23,449 nucleotides of DNA. It comes from an uncultured Erysipelotrichaceae bacterium (GTDB lineage Bacteria; Bacillota_I; Bacilli_A; RF39; UBA660). Below are positions 7,404 to 14,933 of the stretch, one piece after another. The notes under the pieces were generated by a model that did no database searches, had not been told where the DNA came from, and saw only the letters and a list, made by a program, of their open reading frames with translations. Location: positions 1 through 23,449 of the forward strand of contig CACXEZ010000115.1 of assembly GCA_902766815.1 (NCBI GenBank), in the 5' to 3' direction. How positions within the stretch are numbered: position 1 is the first letter of the stretch; the number at the start of each line of letters is the position of its first letter. Position numbers and translations under genes: made by a program.

Positions 7404-8282
7404 ATGTTAAAAACGCTATTTACAGAAGCAGATATAAAAGAAATCTATGATAATATTGTAATATATTCTATTTTGAAATATCAAACATTAGATGAAAATA
7501 TTCAAGAATTTTGGAAAGAGAAATATTTTCATGCCAGAAAAATGTTAATAAAAAGAAATATTGATTTAGAAGATTTAAAATATATTGACTTAAAAAAAAT
7601 AGAACAATCTCTAATTACTTATCAGACAATTTATAATACAAATCTTGAAACAAATAAAGATATAATAGAAGAAGTGGGAGTAGAAATAGAAAATTTAATT
7701 TCAAATACAATTGCCCTTTATCAAGATTGGATGACAAAAATTTCTATTTTGTTTGATTTCCTAACTAAATACTTAACTTATTCAGAGGATTATGTAAACT
7801 ATTGTCTAAGAACTCCTCCAATGAATGATAGAAGCTTACCAATAACATTAGGATTTGATTTTAAAAATCAAATCCCAGTTGATAGCTCTATTTCTGGATT
7901 ATTGGTAATAGGTCAAGGAATATGCAATGACATTGCTAATCTATTAGCCGATTTAGGAAGAAAATCAGGACTAAACATAGAAGTAATTTTTGCAGACTAT
8001 CAAGGACATAGTCATAGTCTAAATAAAATAACACTAGAAAATGGGCAAAGCTACTTAATAGATGCTACAAGGCTAATTAGAGGAGATATGACAAAAGAAC
8101 AATGTTTTCTAGTATCAGAAGAAAATCTAAATAAAAACAGCAATTATGAATTTAGAACCAGTCTTAAAACCAGTCATTATACAGATCAAGTACCAGAAAC
8201 AGAACAATATGCAGAAATGTTAATAGAACAAATAGAACAGACAAAATCTTCAATATCTGACTTAAATATCAAAAGAAAGTAG
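7404..8282 (+). CDS. Transglutaminase-like (papain-fold) domain protein
   Basis: The product is 292 residues. The first about 140 are helical and charged, with no recognised domain. From about residue 145 the sequence has the layout of a transglutaminase-like cysteine hydrolase core: GQGICNDIANLLADLGRKSG with candidate nucleophile C174, then an intervening strand and GHSHSLNKI with candidate H204, then GQSYLIDATR with candidate D220. Spacing and flanking residues fit the Cys-His-Asp triad of the family, although the usual HAWN-type motif is replaced by HSLN. Members cleave or form amide bonds (proteolysis, cross-linking, deamidation). No signal peptide is seen, so it should act inside the cell, perhaps on its neighbour at 6364-7392. 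AAGG precedes the start by 9 nt. The family call is by motif only. Confidence 0.6.
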   Translation: MLKTLFTEADIKEIYDNIVIYSILKYQTLDENIQEFWKEKYFHARKMLIKRNIDLEDLKYIDLKKIEQSLITYQTIYNTNLETNKDIIEEVGVEIENLISNTIALYQDWMTKISILFDFLTKYLTYSEDYVNYCLRTPPMNDRSLPITLGFDFKNQIPVDSSISGLLVIGQGICNDIANLLADLGRKSGLNIEVIFADYQGHSHSLNKITLENGQSYLIDATRLIRGDMTKEQCFLVSEENLNKNSNYEFRTSLKTSHYTDQVPETEQYAEMLIEQIEQTKSSISDLNIKRK

Positions 8283-8290
8283 GAATATCC

Positions 8291-9013
8291 ATGCAAAGAT
8301 ACTTTGTAGAAGAACAAGAAAAAGACTATTTAATTCTAAAAAACGAAGACCTTCATCATATCAAAAACGTAATGAGAAATAAGATAGGAGATAACATAGA
8401 ATGTATCTATCATGAACAATTATATATTTGTGAATTAGAATCCTTAGATAATAATAAAGTAAAAATAATTTCTAAAATAGAAGAAAATCACGAATTAAAT
8501 ATTGATGTAACCATTGCGATAGCCTTAGTAAAAGAACAGAAAATGGATCTCATTTTACAAAAATTAACAGAGCTTGGTGTGAATAGAATTATTCCCCTAA
8601 AAATGGAAAGAAGTATAGTGAAAATAGATGACAAAAAATTTATGAAAAAACAAGAAAGATGGACAAAAATCTGCAAAGAGGCATCTGAACAATCCAAAAG
8701 AAATAAAATTCCCTTGATTGAAAAATTAACATCTTTATCTGAACTAAGTAAAGAAACATTTGATAAAAGATTTGTATGTAGTACAACAGAAAAAAATAAT
8801 TATCTATCCCACTATCTAAAAAAAGAACTAAAAGGAAAAAAAATATTATTTGTAATAGGTCCAGAAGGTGGAATAACCCAAGATGAATTAATAACATTAC
8901 AAAATGCTGGTATGAAGTCTATCTCTTTAGGTGATAGAATCATGCGTGTAGAAACAGCCGCCATTTATGTAGCAAGCATAATAAACTACTGTAGTTTGGA
9001 AGTGCTAACATGA
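8291..9013 (+). CDS. rsmE: 16S rRNA (uracil-1498-N3)-methyltransferase RsmE
   Basis: SPOUT-class enzyme that methylates N3 of U1498 in 16S rRNA of the assembled 30S subunit, using S-adenosylmethionine. The product is 240 residues, the normal length. It has an N-terminal PUA-like domain (MQRYFVEE, then LHHIKNVMRNKIGD), the KLTELGV motif (91-97), ERS around residue 107, EQSKR (133-137), and the C-terminal trefoil knot with GPEGG (190-194) and SLGDRIMRVETAA (212-224) that binds the cofactor. The ribosome binding site overlaps the preceding stop, and the next gene overlaps its end by 4 nt (ATGA), so it sits in a translationally coupled run. In many Bacillota rsmE follows prmA or dnaJ; that neighbourhood is not present here. 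Confidence 0.96.
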   Translation: MQRYFVEEQEKDYLILKNEDLHHIKNVMRNKIGDNIECIYHEQLYICELESLDNNKVKIISKIEENHELNIDVTIAIALVKEQKMDLILQKLTELGVNRIIPLKMERSIVKIDDKKFMKKQERWTKICKEASEQSKRNKIPLIEKLTSLSELSKETFDKRFVCSTTEKNNYLSHYLKKELKGKKILFVIGPEGGITQDELITLQNAGMKSISLGDRIMRVETAAIYVASIINYCSLEVLT

Positions 9014-9663
9014 TACTAGGATTATTCTTAATATTGATAGTACTAATACCATTTTGTATCTATCTCTACCTAACAAACAAAAAATTACAAGAAAGAATTA
9101 ATTTTTTAGAATCAGAGAAGAAAAGCATTTTAGAAAGAAAAATACTAAAAAATAATGAAGAAGATATTATATCAATAGGAAATATTTCCAAAGAAATAAA
9201 CAATAATAAATCTTCAGTACCAAAAAACATTTCTAAAAATAGACCTCTTTCAACCAATCAAGATAAAAGTGGGGGAATAGGCACTCAAAAATCTAAAACT
9301 TCCAATGAAAAATTGATAGACCACACTAAAGAATTATCAATAAATATAAACAAAAAAATAATAAAAGAATCTTCGAACTTTAACATCAATGATTTCTCTC
9401 ATAATATCAAACATAATCCACAGGTAATAGGTAAAGAAAATAAAGACTATTTAATAGAACTATCCAATAGCCTTAATCAAAATTTAGAAACACCCCCAAT
9501 TGAACTAACAGCCTATGAACAAGAACAAGAAAAAGAAGCTATCATTAGTTATGAAGAACTAAAATTGCGAGAGAAAGATAAAAAAATTAGAATAGATGAT
9601 AATGATGAATCAAATACATTCATCGAAAAATTAAAAGACTTTAGAAACAACTTAAATTCATAG
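9010..9663 (+). CDS. Single-pass membrane protein of unknown function
   Basis: The product is 217 residues and not recognised. Residues 1-23 form a hydrophobic anchor with no cleavage site evident. It is followed by a charged, probably coiled-coil segment (about 24-46: TNKKLQERINFLESEKKSIL) and then a long Lys/Asn/Ser/Glu-rich region with little predicted fold; residues about 176-200 are strongly charged. This fits a membrane-tethered scaffold facing the cytoplasm. The start overlaps the rsmE stop as ATGA, so translation is probably coupled to rsmE. A weak hairpin follows the stop. It is the last gene of the 6364-9663 run. Confidence 0.65.
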   Translation: MILGLFLILIVLIPFCIYLYLTNKKLQERINFLESEKKSILERKILKNNEEDIISIGNISKEINNNKSSVPKNISKNRPLSTNQDKSGGIGTQKSKTSNEKLIDHTKELSININKKIIKESSNFNINDFSHNIKHNPQVIGKENKDYLIELSNSLNQNLETPPIELTAYEQEQEKEAIISYEELKLREKDKKIRIDDNDESNTFIEKLKDFRNNLNS

Positions 9664-9680
9664 TATTATGTTTCTTTTTA
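9643..9680 (+). terminator. Weak terminator after the membrane-anchored protein
   Basis: AGAAACA (9643-9649) pairs with TGTTTCT (9669-9675) around a 19-nt loop, followed by TTTTATTTG. The stem is only 7 bp and starts inside the coding region. Confidence 0.35.
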
Positions 9681-9780
9681 TTTGCCTTTTTATAATTTAC
9701 TTAAATATATCATAGAAAGTGATAATCAATGAATACTTAAAAATTATAAATAAAATGAAAAAACTAATTTTATTAAATAG

Positions 9781-10044
9781 AAAACAGTAAAAAACGAAGA
9801 ATTCACAAATGATGATAGTATATTAATTTATAGATTAGATGAAACAATTAAGGGCTTTTGTTGGAATGAAGATCCGAGAATAAGGATATAAAGAAATAAC
9901 CATGGAAGCAATTATCAAGATAGATATGCACTAAGATATGTAGATGAAAGAGTACAAATAAATTTAGAATTTATGCAAGAAATAAGCCAAATAATACAAG
10001 AATCTGATAAAGAAAAAAATAACAATCAAATAAGACATAAATAA
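9781..10044 (+). pseudogene. Decayed open frame interrupted by one in-frame stop
   Basis: The 9664-10107 interval has no intact gene. From 9781 one frame reads about 36 codons (ending FCWNEDPRIRI), hits TAA at 9889-9891, and continues in the same frame for 50 more codons (NYQDRYALRYVDERVQINLEFMQEIS and on) to TAA at 10042-10044. The composition is protein-like (mixed charged, aromatic and aliphatic residues in an ordered pattern), and both halves share one frame, as expected for a gene broken by a point mutation. No start codon or ribosome binding site is visible before 9781. No family is recognised. Confidence 0.4.
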
Positions 10045-10094
10045 TATATTAGAAACCAAATCAATAAGATTGAGTTTTTAATGTGAAATAAAAT

Positions 10095-10107
10095 CATATA
10101 ATATACT
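10095..10107 (+). promoter_or_regulatory. -10 element placed for a leaderless transcript of the 104-residue gene
   Basis: CATATAAT (10095-10102) is followed by only 5 nt before the ATG at 10108, so transcription should begin at or next to the start codon. The octamer matches the SigE-type -10 (cATACAnT) at all but one specified position and also contains TATAAT. No convincing -35 is seen. The same octamer and spacing precede yunB. Confidence 0.5.
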
Positions 10108-10422
10108 ATGAATCAATATGATAAAACAGAAACAGAACTTATTACCTTAACTGCCTTCTTGATAGGCTTTGCTTTAATTGATCATCTAGATAGTAATGAA
10201 CAAAACTCAGTCGGAAATTTCTTTATGTTAATAGGTCAAACTTTATGTACATCAGGTGCCGAAACATTCAGAAGAGATTGGAATGGCATCACAGGAGCAG
10301 GATCTTTACCTTCTAGCAAATATTATACCAATAACACTAGTCAATCGCCTCATAATAGTGCCAAAGATCTACTAAACAAAACAAGAAATATATTTAATCA
10401 AGAAATTGATAAAGTAAAATAA
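10108..10422 (+). CDS. Small uncharacterised protein, possibly sporulation-linked
   Basis: The product is 104 residues and not recognised. Residues about 8-48 form two probable helices (ELITLTAFLIGFALIDHLD, then NSVGNFFMLIGQTLCTSGA) with an amphipathic to hydrophobic character. The second half is polar and rich in Asn, Ser and Thr, ending in a charged helix. No Shine-Dalgarno precedes the ATG, an in-frame TAA lies at 10099-10101, and the next in-frame ATG would remove the ordered part, so ATG 10108 is the likely start and the mRNA is probably leaderless. Its -10 octamer and spacing are identical to those of yunB, which hints at the same mother-cell sigma factor. This is inference from the promoter only. 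It lies between a decayed region and htpG. Confidence 0.6.
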   Translation: MNQYDKTETELITLTAFLIGFALIDHLDSNEQNSVGNFFMLIGQTLCTSGAETFRRDWNGITGAGSLPSSKYYTNNTSQSPHNSAKDLLNKTRNIFNQEIDKVK

Positions 10423-10431
10423 ATAATTTTT

Positions 10432-10458
10432 TTAGCAATATAACTTGACAATTGCTAA
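10432..10458 (+). promoter_or_regulatory. CIRCE-like inverted repeat (possible HrcA operator) at htpG
   Basis: TTAGCAATA (10432-10440), 9 nt, AATTGCTAA (10450-10458). The CIRCE consensus is TTAGCACTC-N9-GAGTGCTAA, so the outer six bases of each arm and the 9-nt spacer are kept while the inner bases are AT-shifted. It overlaps the htpG -35, where a repressor would block polymerase. Confidence 0.5.
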
Positions 10459-10473
10459 GATGAGTATTATGAT
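10445..10473 (+). promoter_or_regulatory. Sigma-A promoter of htpG
   Basis: A perfect TTGACA (10445-10450), a 17-bp spacer, TATGAT (10468-10473). The expected start near 10480 gives a leader of about 35 nt before the ATG at 10515. Confidence 0.8.
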
Positions 10474-10478
10474 TATCT

Positions 10479-10498
10479 TAGTTAAAATGAATTAACTA
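10479..10498 (+). promoter_or_regulatory. 5' leader inverted repeat of htpG
   Basis: TAGTTAA (10479-10485) and TTAACTA (10492-10498) are perfect complements around 6 nt, placed at the predicted transcript 5' end and just before the GAGGA ribosome binding site (10504-10508). It could form a short 5' hairpin (stability or temperature effect) or be an operator. Only the repeat itself is seen. Confidence 0.4.
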
Positions 10499-10514
10499 GA
10501 AATGAGGAATAATT

Positions 10515-12422
10515 ATGGCAAATACACAAAAAAAAGAAAAAAAGTACGAATTTCAAGCTGAATCAAAAAAACTATTAGACTTAATGATTCATTCAATTTA
10601 TACAAATAAAGAAATATTTTTAAGAGAGTTATTGTCAAATGCCAGTGATGCAATAGATAAACTATACTATAAAAGTCTAACAGATTCTAATATCAAAATA
10701 GATAAAGAAGAATTATGTATAAAAATAGATATTGATAAAGATAAAAGAGAATTAATAATCACAGACAATGGTTGTGGAATGACAAAAGAAGAATTAGAAA
10801 ACAATTTAGGTACCATTGCTAAAAGTGGTTCCCTAGCTTTTAAAGAGGAAAACCAAAGTAAAGATATCGATATCATTGGACAATTTGGCGTTGGATTCTA
10901 TTCAGCATTCATGGTAAGTGAAAAAGTAAAAGTAGAGAGTAAATCGATCAGTGAAGCAAAATCTTATATTTGGGAGAGTGTTGGTGCTGATGGTTATACA
11001 ATTAAAGAAGGTAAAAAAGATACCGTTGGTACTAAAATTACTCTAACACTAAAAGAAGATACAGAGGAAGAAAAATATAGTGAGTATCTAGATAGTTACA
11101 ACATTCAAAGCATTGTAAAAAAATATTCAGACTATATTCGCTACCCAATCAAAATGATGATAGAACACTCTAAACTAAAAGAAGGAACAGAAGATGAATA
11201 TGAAAGTGTAATAGAAGAAGAAACAGTAAATAGTATGATCCCATTATGGAAAAAAGCAAAGAAAGATATTACAGAAGAAGAATATAACACATTCTACAGT
11301 AGTAAATTCTTTGATTATGATAAACCAATTAAAACAATTCACACCTCTGTAGAAGGAAACTGCAACTATCAAGCTCTTTTATATATTCCAAGTCATCTAC
11401 CTTATGATTTTTATACGAAAGAATATGAAAAAGGCTTGCAACTATACTCTAGCGGTGTTCTTATCATGGAAAAATGTTCTGACTTAATTCCTGACTACTT
11501 TAGTTTTATAAAAGGATTGGTAGACACAGAGGATGTTTCCCTAAATATCTCAAGAGAAATCTTGCAGCAAAACAACAAAGTAAAATTAATTGCAAAAAGT
11601 ATTGAGAAAAAAATCAAAAAAGAATTAGAAAACATGTTAAAGAGTGATAGAGAAACGTATGAAACATTCTTTAAAACTTTTGGTATGCAAATTAAATTTG
11701 GCGTATATTCTGACTTTGGAGCCCATAAAGATGAATTAAAAGACCTATTAATGTTTTATTCTTCTACAGAAAAAAAACTAGTAACTTTAGAAGAATATAT
11801 ATCACGTATGAAAGAAGGACAAGATAGCATTTACTATGCTTGTGGAGAAAATAATGATAAAGTAGATAATATGCCACAAGTAGAAGGAATCAAAGAAAAA
11901 GGCTATGAGATATTGTACTTAACAGAATATGTAGATGAATTTGCCTTACAAACTTTAACAACTTATAATGCAAAAAAATTTGTAAATGTAAGTAACGATA
12001 GTGTTGATTTAGATACAGAGGAAGAAAAGAAAGAACTAGAAACTGCCAATAAGAATGCAAAAGATATGTTTGATCAAATGTTAAAAGTATTAGAAAATAA
12101 CAATATCACTGGAATTAAATTTACCCATCGCTTAAAAAATCATCCAGTATGTTTAACCAGTGAAGGTGAACTATCTACAAGTATGGAGAAAGTACTAAAC
12201 GCAATGCCAAATGATAGTAAAGTCAATGCTAAAATGATTCTAGAAATTAATGAGTCACATCCAATTAAAGAAAAAATAGAAACTCTTCATAAAGATGGAA
12301 AAATAGAAGAGTTAGAAAAATATACTAAAGTTTTATATTCAGAAGCAAGATTAATTGAAGGATTACCAATCGAAAATCCAACTGAAATAAGTAACCTAAT
12401 TTGTGAATTAATTTCAAAATAA
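10515..12422 (+). CDS. htpG: Hsp90-family molecular chaperone HtpG
   Basis: Homodimeric, ATP-driven cytoplasmic chaperone. The product is 635 residues, the usual length. The N-terminal GHKL ATPase domain is complete: E38 in RELLSNASDA (catalytic base), D84 in DNGCGM (adenine contact), GTIAKSG (99-105) and the lid glycine motif GQFGVGFYSAFM (122-133). The middle domain contains NISREILQQ with the ATP-contacting Arg. The C-terminal dimerisation domain starts near residue 500, and there is no MEEVD tail, as in bacteria. GAGGA precedes the ATG. It appears to be controlled by a sigma-A promoter overlapped by a CIRCE-like repeat, and the RDD-family gene follows 11 nt later, probably in the same transcript. 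Confidence 0.97.
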   Translation: MANTQKKEKKYEFQAESKKLLDLMIHSIYTNKEIFLRELLSNASDAIDKLYYKSLTDSNIKIDKEELCIKIDIDKDKRELIITDNGCGMTKEELENNLGTIAKSGSLAFKEENQSKDIDIIGQFGVGFYSAFMVSEKVKVESKSISEAKSYIWESVGADGYTIKEGKKDTVGTKITLTLKEDTEEEKYSEYLDSYNIQSIVKKYSDYIRYPIKMMIEHSKLKEGTEDEYESVIEEETVNSMIPLWKKAKKDITEEEYNTFYSSKFFDYDKPIKTIHTSVEGNCNYQALLYIPSHLPYDFYTKEYEKGLQLYSSGVLIMEKCSDLIPDYFSFIKGLVDTEDVSLNISREILQQNNKVKLIAKSIEKKIKKELENMLKSDRETYETFFKTFGMQIKFGVYSDFGAHKDELKDLLMFYSSTEKKLVTLEEYISRMKEGQDSIYYACGENNDKVDNMPQVEGIKEKGYEILYLTEYVDEFALQTLTTYNAKKFVNVSNDSVDLDTEEEKKELETANKNAKDMFDQMLKVLENNNITGIKFTHRLKNHPVCLTSEGELSTSMEKVLNAMPNDSKVNAKMILEINESHPIKEKIETLHKDGKIEELEKYTKVLYSEARLIEGLPIENPTEISNLICELISK

Positions 12423-12433
12423 TAGGAGATAGT

Positions 12434-13210
12434 ATGTATAAATTATGGAAACGATTCAGTGCCTATATCATTGATATATTAATTGTTACTTTACTGACTC
12501 AATGTTTAGCAGGAACGACACTCCTAAACAAAAATTTAAATAACTATCAAAAATATAGTAAAGAATATAATGAATTATATACAAATTATATAGAATTCAC
12601 GAAACAATTAACAAAATATTATCAAGATAGCAAATTAACAGAGAAAGAATATAATAAATTAGTAACCTCCTATCCCATCTACGAAGAAAATCTAAAAAAA
12701 TATTACCAAAATAATAACTTAACAGAAAAAAATTACAACAAATTAATAGATGAAATAACAGATAAATACAAAGAAGAGTATCCTAAACTATACTACTTAG
12801 TTGAAAAAAACTCTATTTCAGAAATGATAATTTATCTCGTTATAGCAATTCTTTATTTTGTAGTATTCAACTATTTTACTAATGGACAGACACTAGGTAA
12901 AAAAATAACAGGATTAAAAATTGTAGATCAATATAACAATAGAAAAAGAGTAAGCATGAAAAGATATTTAATTAGAATGCTACCAATGTATCAAATATTC
13001 TATTACATTACTAGATTAATAAGTATAATGTTCCTAAGCCAAAATAAATATATTGAACTAACAACTATTAGTTATTATATACAAGGATTTTTAGAAATCC
13101 TAATACTTAGTTTCATTCTATTTCGTCATGATGGAAGAGGATTACATGATATCCTAGCTAAAACACAAGTAATGATGTGTGATAGATCTGGAAATGAAAT
13201 ATTGAAGTAA
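12434..13210 (+). CDS. RDD-family membrane protein with an internal duplication
   Basis: The product is 258 residues with the RDD domain layout: first membrane helix with KRFSAYIIDILIV (6-18, with the characteristic Arg and Asp), second helix around 131-149, the GQTLGKKITGLKIVD loop (151-165), further helices, and RGLHDILAKTQV near the end. RDD proteins are small polytopic membrane proteins; some have been linked to ion or solute exchange, but the role of most is unknown. Unusually, about 100 hydrophilic residues lie between helices 1 and 2 (about 30-130), including a tandem repeat of a 28-residue unit (61-88 and 89-116). AGGAG precedes the ATG, and the gene follows htpG by 11 nt. A strong terminator ends the unit. 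Confidence 0.85.
   Translation: MYKLWKRFSAYIIDILIVTLLTQCLAGTTLLNKNLNNYQKYSKEYNELYTNYIEFTKQLTKYYQDSKLTEKEYNKLVTSYPIYEENLKKYYQNNNLTEKNYNKLIDEITDKYKEEYPKLYYLVEKNSISEMIIYLVIAILYFVVFNYFTNGQTLGKKITGLKIVDQYNNRKRVSMKRYLIRMLPMYQIFYYITRLISIMFLSQNKYIELTTISYYIQGFLEILILSFILFRHDGRGLHDILAKTQVMMCDRSGNEILK
12614..12781 (+). repeat. Tandem duplication of about 84 bp inside the RDD gene
   Basis: Units 12614-12697 and 12698-12781 encode KYYQDSKLTEKEYNKL and KYYQNNNLTEKNYNKL in register, followed by more diverged halves. The period is 28 codons, with no frame change. Confidence 0.7.
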
Positions 13211-13226
13211 GATAAAAATAGAAATG

Positions 13227-13263
13227 AAAAGAAATATTACTACAAAAAATAATATTTCTTTTT
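13227..13263 (+). terminator. Rho-independent terminator after the htpG-RDD unit
   Basis: AAGAAATATTA (13229-13239) pairs perfectly with TAATATTTCTT (13250-13260) around a 10-nt loop, with an A run before and TTTTT after. Confidence 0.85.
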
Positions 13264-13611
13264 CAGTTATATTGTAAAACATATATAATAAAACATAACC
13301 TATCCAAAGGATTTATAAGATTAAAAATTAAGATATACTTTCAACAGGGATAAAGTGGCAATATTTACTAGCCATTATATACATAATATCGAATATAATA
13401 ATAAGTGACTTACTACGATAGATAATAGCAACATCTTAAAAGATATTTATAAGAAAATCAAAATAATCATCAAACATAATGATCAAAAATATTAAGATTA
13501 ATAATATATCAACAAATTGGAATAAACAAAGAAAAAATTTTAAAATTTAGATTTATCTGATGAATAACACACAATACTATTCATACTTTTCTTTTTTTTT
13601 CTTTAATATTA
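13264..13611. other. Non-coding or decayed interval before obg
   Basis: No intact gene is seen in these 348 bases. One short stop-bounded frame ending with TAG near 13424 reads IKWQYLLAIIYIISNIIISDLLR, which looks like a membrane helix and may be a remnant of a lost membrane protein; it has no start signal. The rest is AT-rich with frequent stops in all frames. The last about 40 bases form a pyrimidine-rich (T/C) tract leading to the obg promoter. Confidence 0.4.
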
Positions 13612-13614
13612 GTG

Positions 13615-13620
13615 TATAAT
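13615..13620 (+). promoter_or_regulatory. -10 element of obg
   Basis: A perfect TATAAT, 27 bp before the obg start and after a T-rich tract. No good -35 is seen. Confidence 0.55.
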
Positions 13621-13647
13621 ATGTATATAAAAAAGGAGGACAATACG

Positions 13648-14916
13648 ATGTTTGTAGATGAAGTAATTATTGAAGCAACAGCTGGGCGTGGTGGAGATGG
13701 CTGTATGGCTTTTAGAAGAGAAAAGTATATACCAATGGGTGGACCTTTCGGAGGAAATGGTGGAAAAGGTGGAGATATTATTTTTAAAGCCGATGAAGGA
13801 CTGAGAACTCTAATTGATTTAAGATATCAAAAACACATCAAAGGAACACCAGGAACAAATGGAAGCGGAAAAAATCAAAATGGTGCCTCAGCCGAAGATA
13901 CCATCATCAAAGTCCCGGTTGGAACTACAGTAAAAGATAATGAAACAGGAGTAATTATTGGCGATTTAGTTAAAAATGGAGAGGAAATAATTGTTGCGTA
14001 TGGAGGCCGTGGAGGAAGAGGAAATGTAACACTTGCCACAAGAAGCAATCCATGTCCATCCTATTCAGAAAGAGGAGAGCCAGGAGAAAAAAGAAAAATT
14101 AAAGTAGAGCTTCGTATGCTTGCCGATGTTGGATTAGTAGGACTACCTAGTGTAGGGAAAAGTACAATTCTTTCTATGATAACAAATGCAAATCCTAAGA
14201 TAGCCTCTTATCATTTTACTACATTATCTCCAAATCTAGGAGTAGTAACCACAAAAAATTATTCCTATACAGTAGCGGACCTACCAGGTCTAATCGAAGG
14301 AGCATCAGATGGTTTAGGTTTAGGAATAAAGTTTCTAAAACATATCGAAAGAACCAAAATTATTGCTCACATAATTGATATGTCAGGAATAGAAGGAAGA
14401 GATCCTTATGATGATTATATAACAATTAGAAAGGAATTAGAAAAATTTAGTCCAAAACTATTAAATAAACCAGAAATTATTTTAGCAAACAAAATGGATC
14501 TCCCTGATTCACAAGAAAACCTAAAAAAATTTAAAGAAAAAATAGAATCCCCAATATATGAAATCAGTGCTATCAATAATCAAGGACTAGATAAAGTAAT
14601 AGACATATTAAAAGATTTAGTAGAAAACACCAAAGAAGAAGTATTATTTACAAAAGATATTCAAGAAAGCCACGTATTATATAAGTTTAAAAAAGAAAAA
14701 CCATTTACTATCGTCAAAGAAAATAATATATACATCATTAAAGGAGATACAGTAGAGAGGTTATTTCAAATGACAAATTTCAATACTGAAGAATCATTAA
14801 TAAGATTTTCTCATAAACTCCGTAAGATGGGAATTGATGATGAATTAGAACGACTTGGAATCCAAGAAGGAGATATTGTTCGTATATTAGATTACGAATT
14901 TGAATACACTAAATAA
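13648..14916 (+). CDS. obg: GTPase Obg (CgtA)
   Basis: Essential ribosome-associated GTPase involved in late 50S assembly and stress/ppGpp signalling; in B. subtilis it is also needed for sporulation and the sigma-B response. The product is 422 residues, the usual size. It has the N-terminal glycine-rich Obg fold (RGGDGCMAFRREKYIPMGGP, then GGNGGKGGD), the G domain with G1 GLPSVGKST (165-173), switch I TTLSPNLGVV, G3 DLPGLIEGA, G4 NKMD and G5 SA, and a C-terminal OCT domain ending DIVRILDYEFEYTK. The start follows AAGGAGG (13634-13640) by 7 nt; upstream in-frame codons lie in the promoter. In many Bacillota obg follows rpmA (L27), but no ribosomal protein gene is next to it here. It has its own promoter and terminator. 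Confidence 0.97.
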   Translation: MFVDEVIIEATAGRGGDGCMAFRREKYIPMGGPFGGNGGKGGDIIFKADEGLRTLIDLRYQKHIKGTPGTNGSGKNQNGASAEDTIIKVPVGTTVKDNETGVIIGDLVKNGEEIIVAYGGRGGRGNVTLATRSNPCPSYSERGEPGEKRKIKVELRMLADVGLVGLPSVGKSTILSMITNANPKIASYHFTTLSPNLGVVTTKNYSYTVADLPGLIEGASDGLGLGIKFLKHIERTKIIAHIIDMSGIEGRDPYDDYITIRKELEKFSPKLLNKPEIILANKMDLPDSQENLKKFKEKIESPIYEISAINNQGLDKVIDILKDLVENTKEEVLFTKDIQESHVLYKFKKEKPFTIVKENNIYIIKGDTVERLFQMTNFNTEESLIRFSHKLRKMGIDDELERLGIQEGDIVRILDYEFEYTK

Positions 14917-14933
14917 TAGAATATAATAATATT

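Noticed and set aside
9749..9775. AATAAAAT/ATTTTATT hairpin in the gap after 9663
   Set aside because: Pure A/T stem without a T run; expected by chance in this composition.
13584..13606. T-rich tract before obg as a possible terminator
   Set aside because: No hairpin precedes it; the upstream unit already has a strong terminator at 13227-13263.
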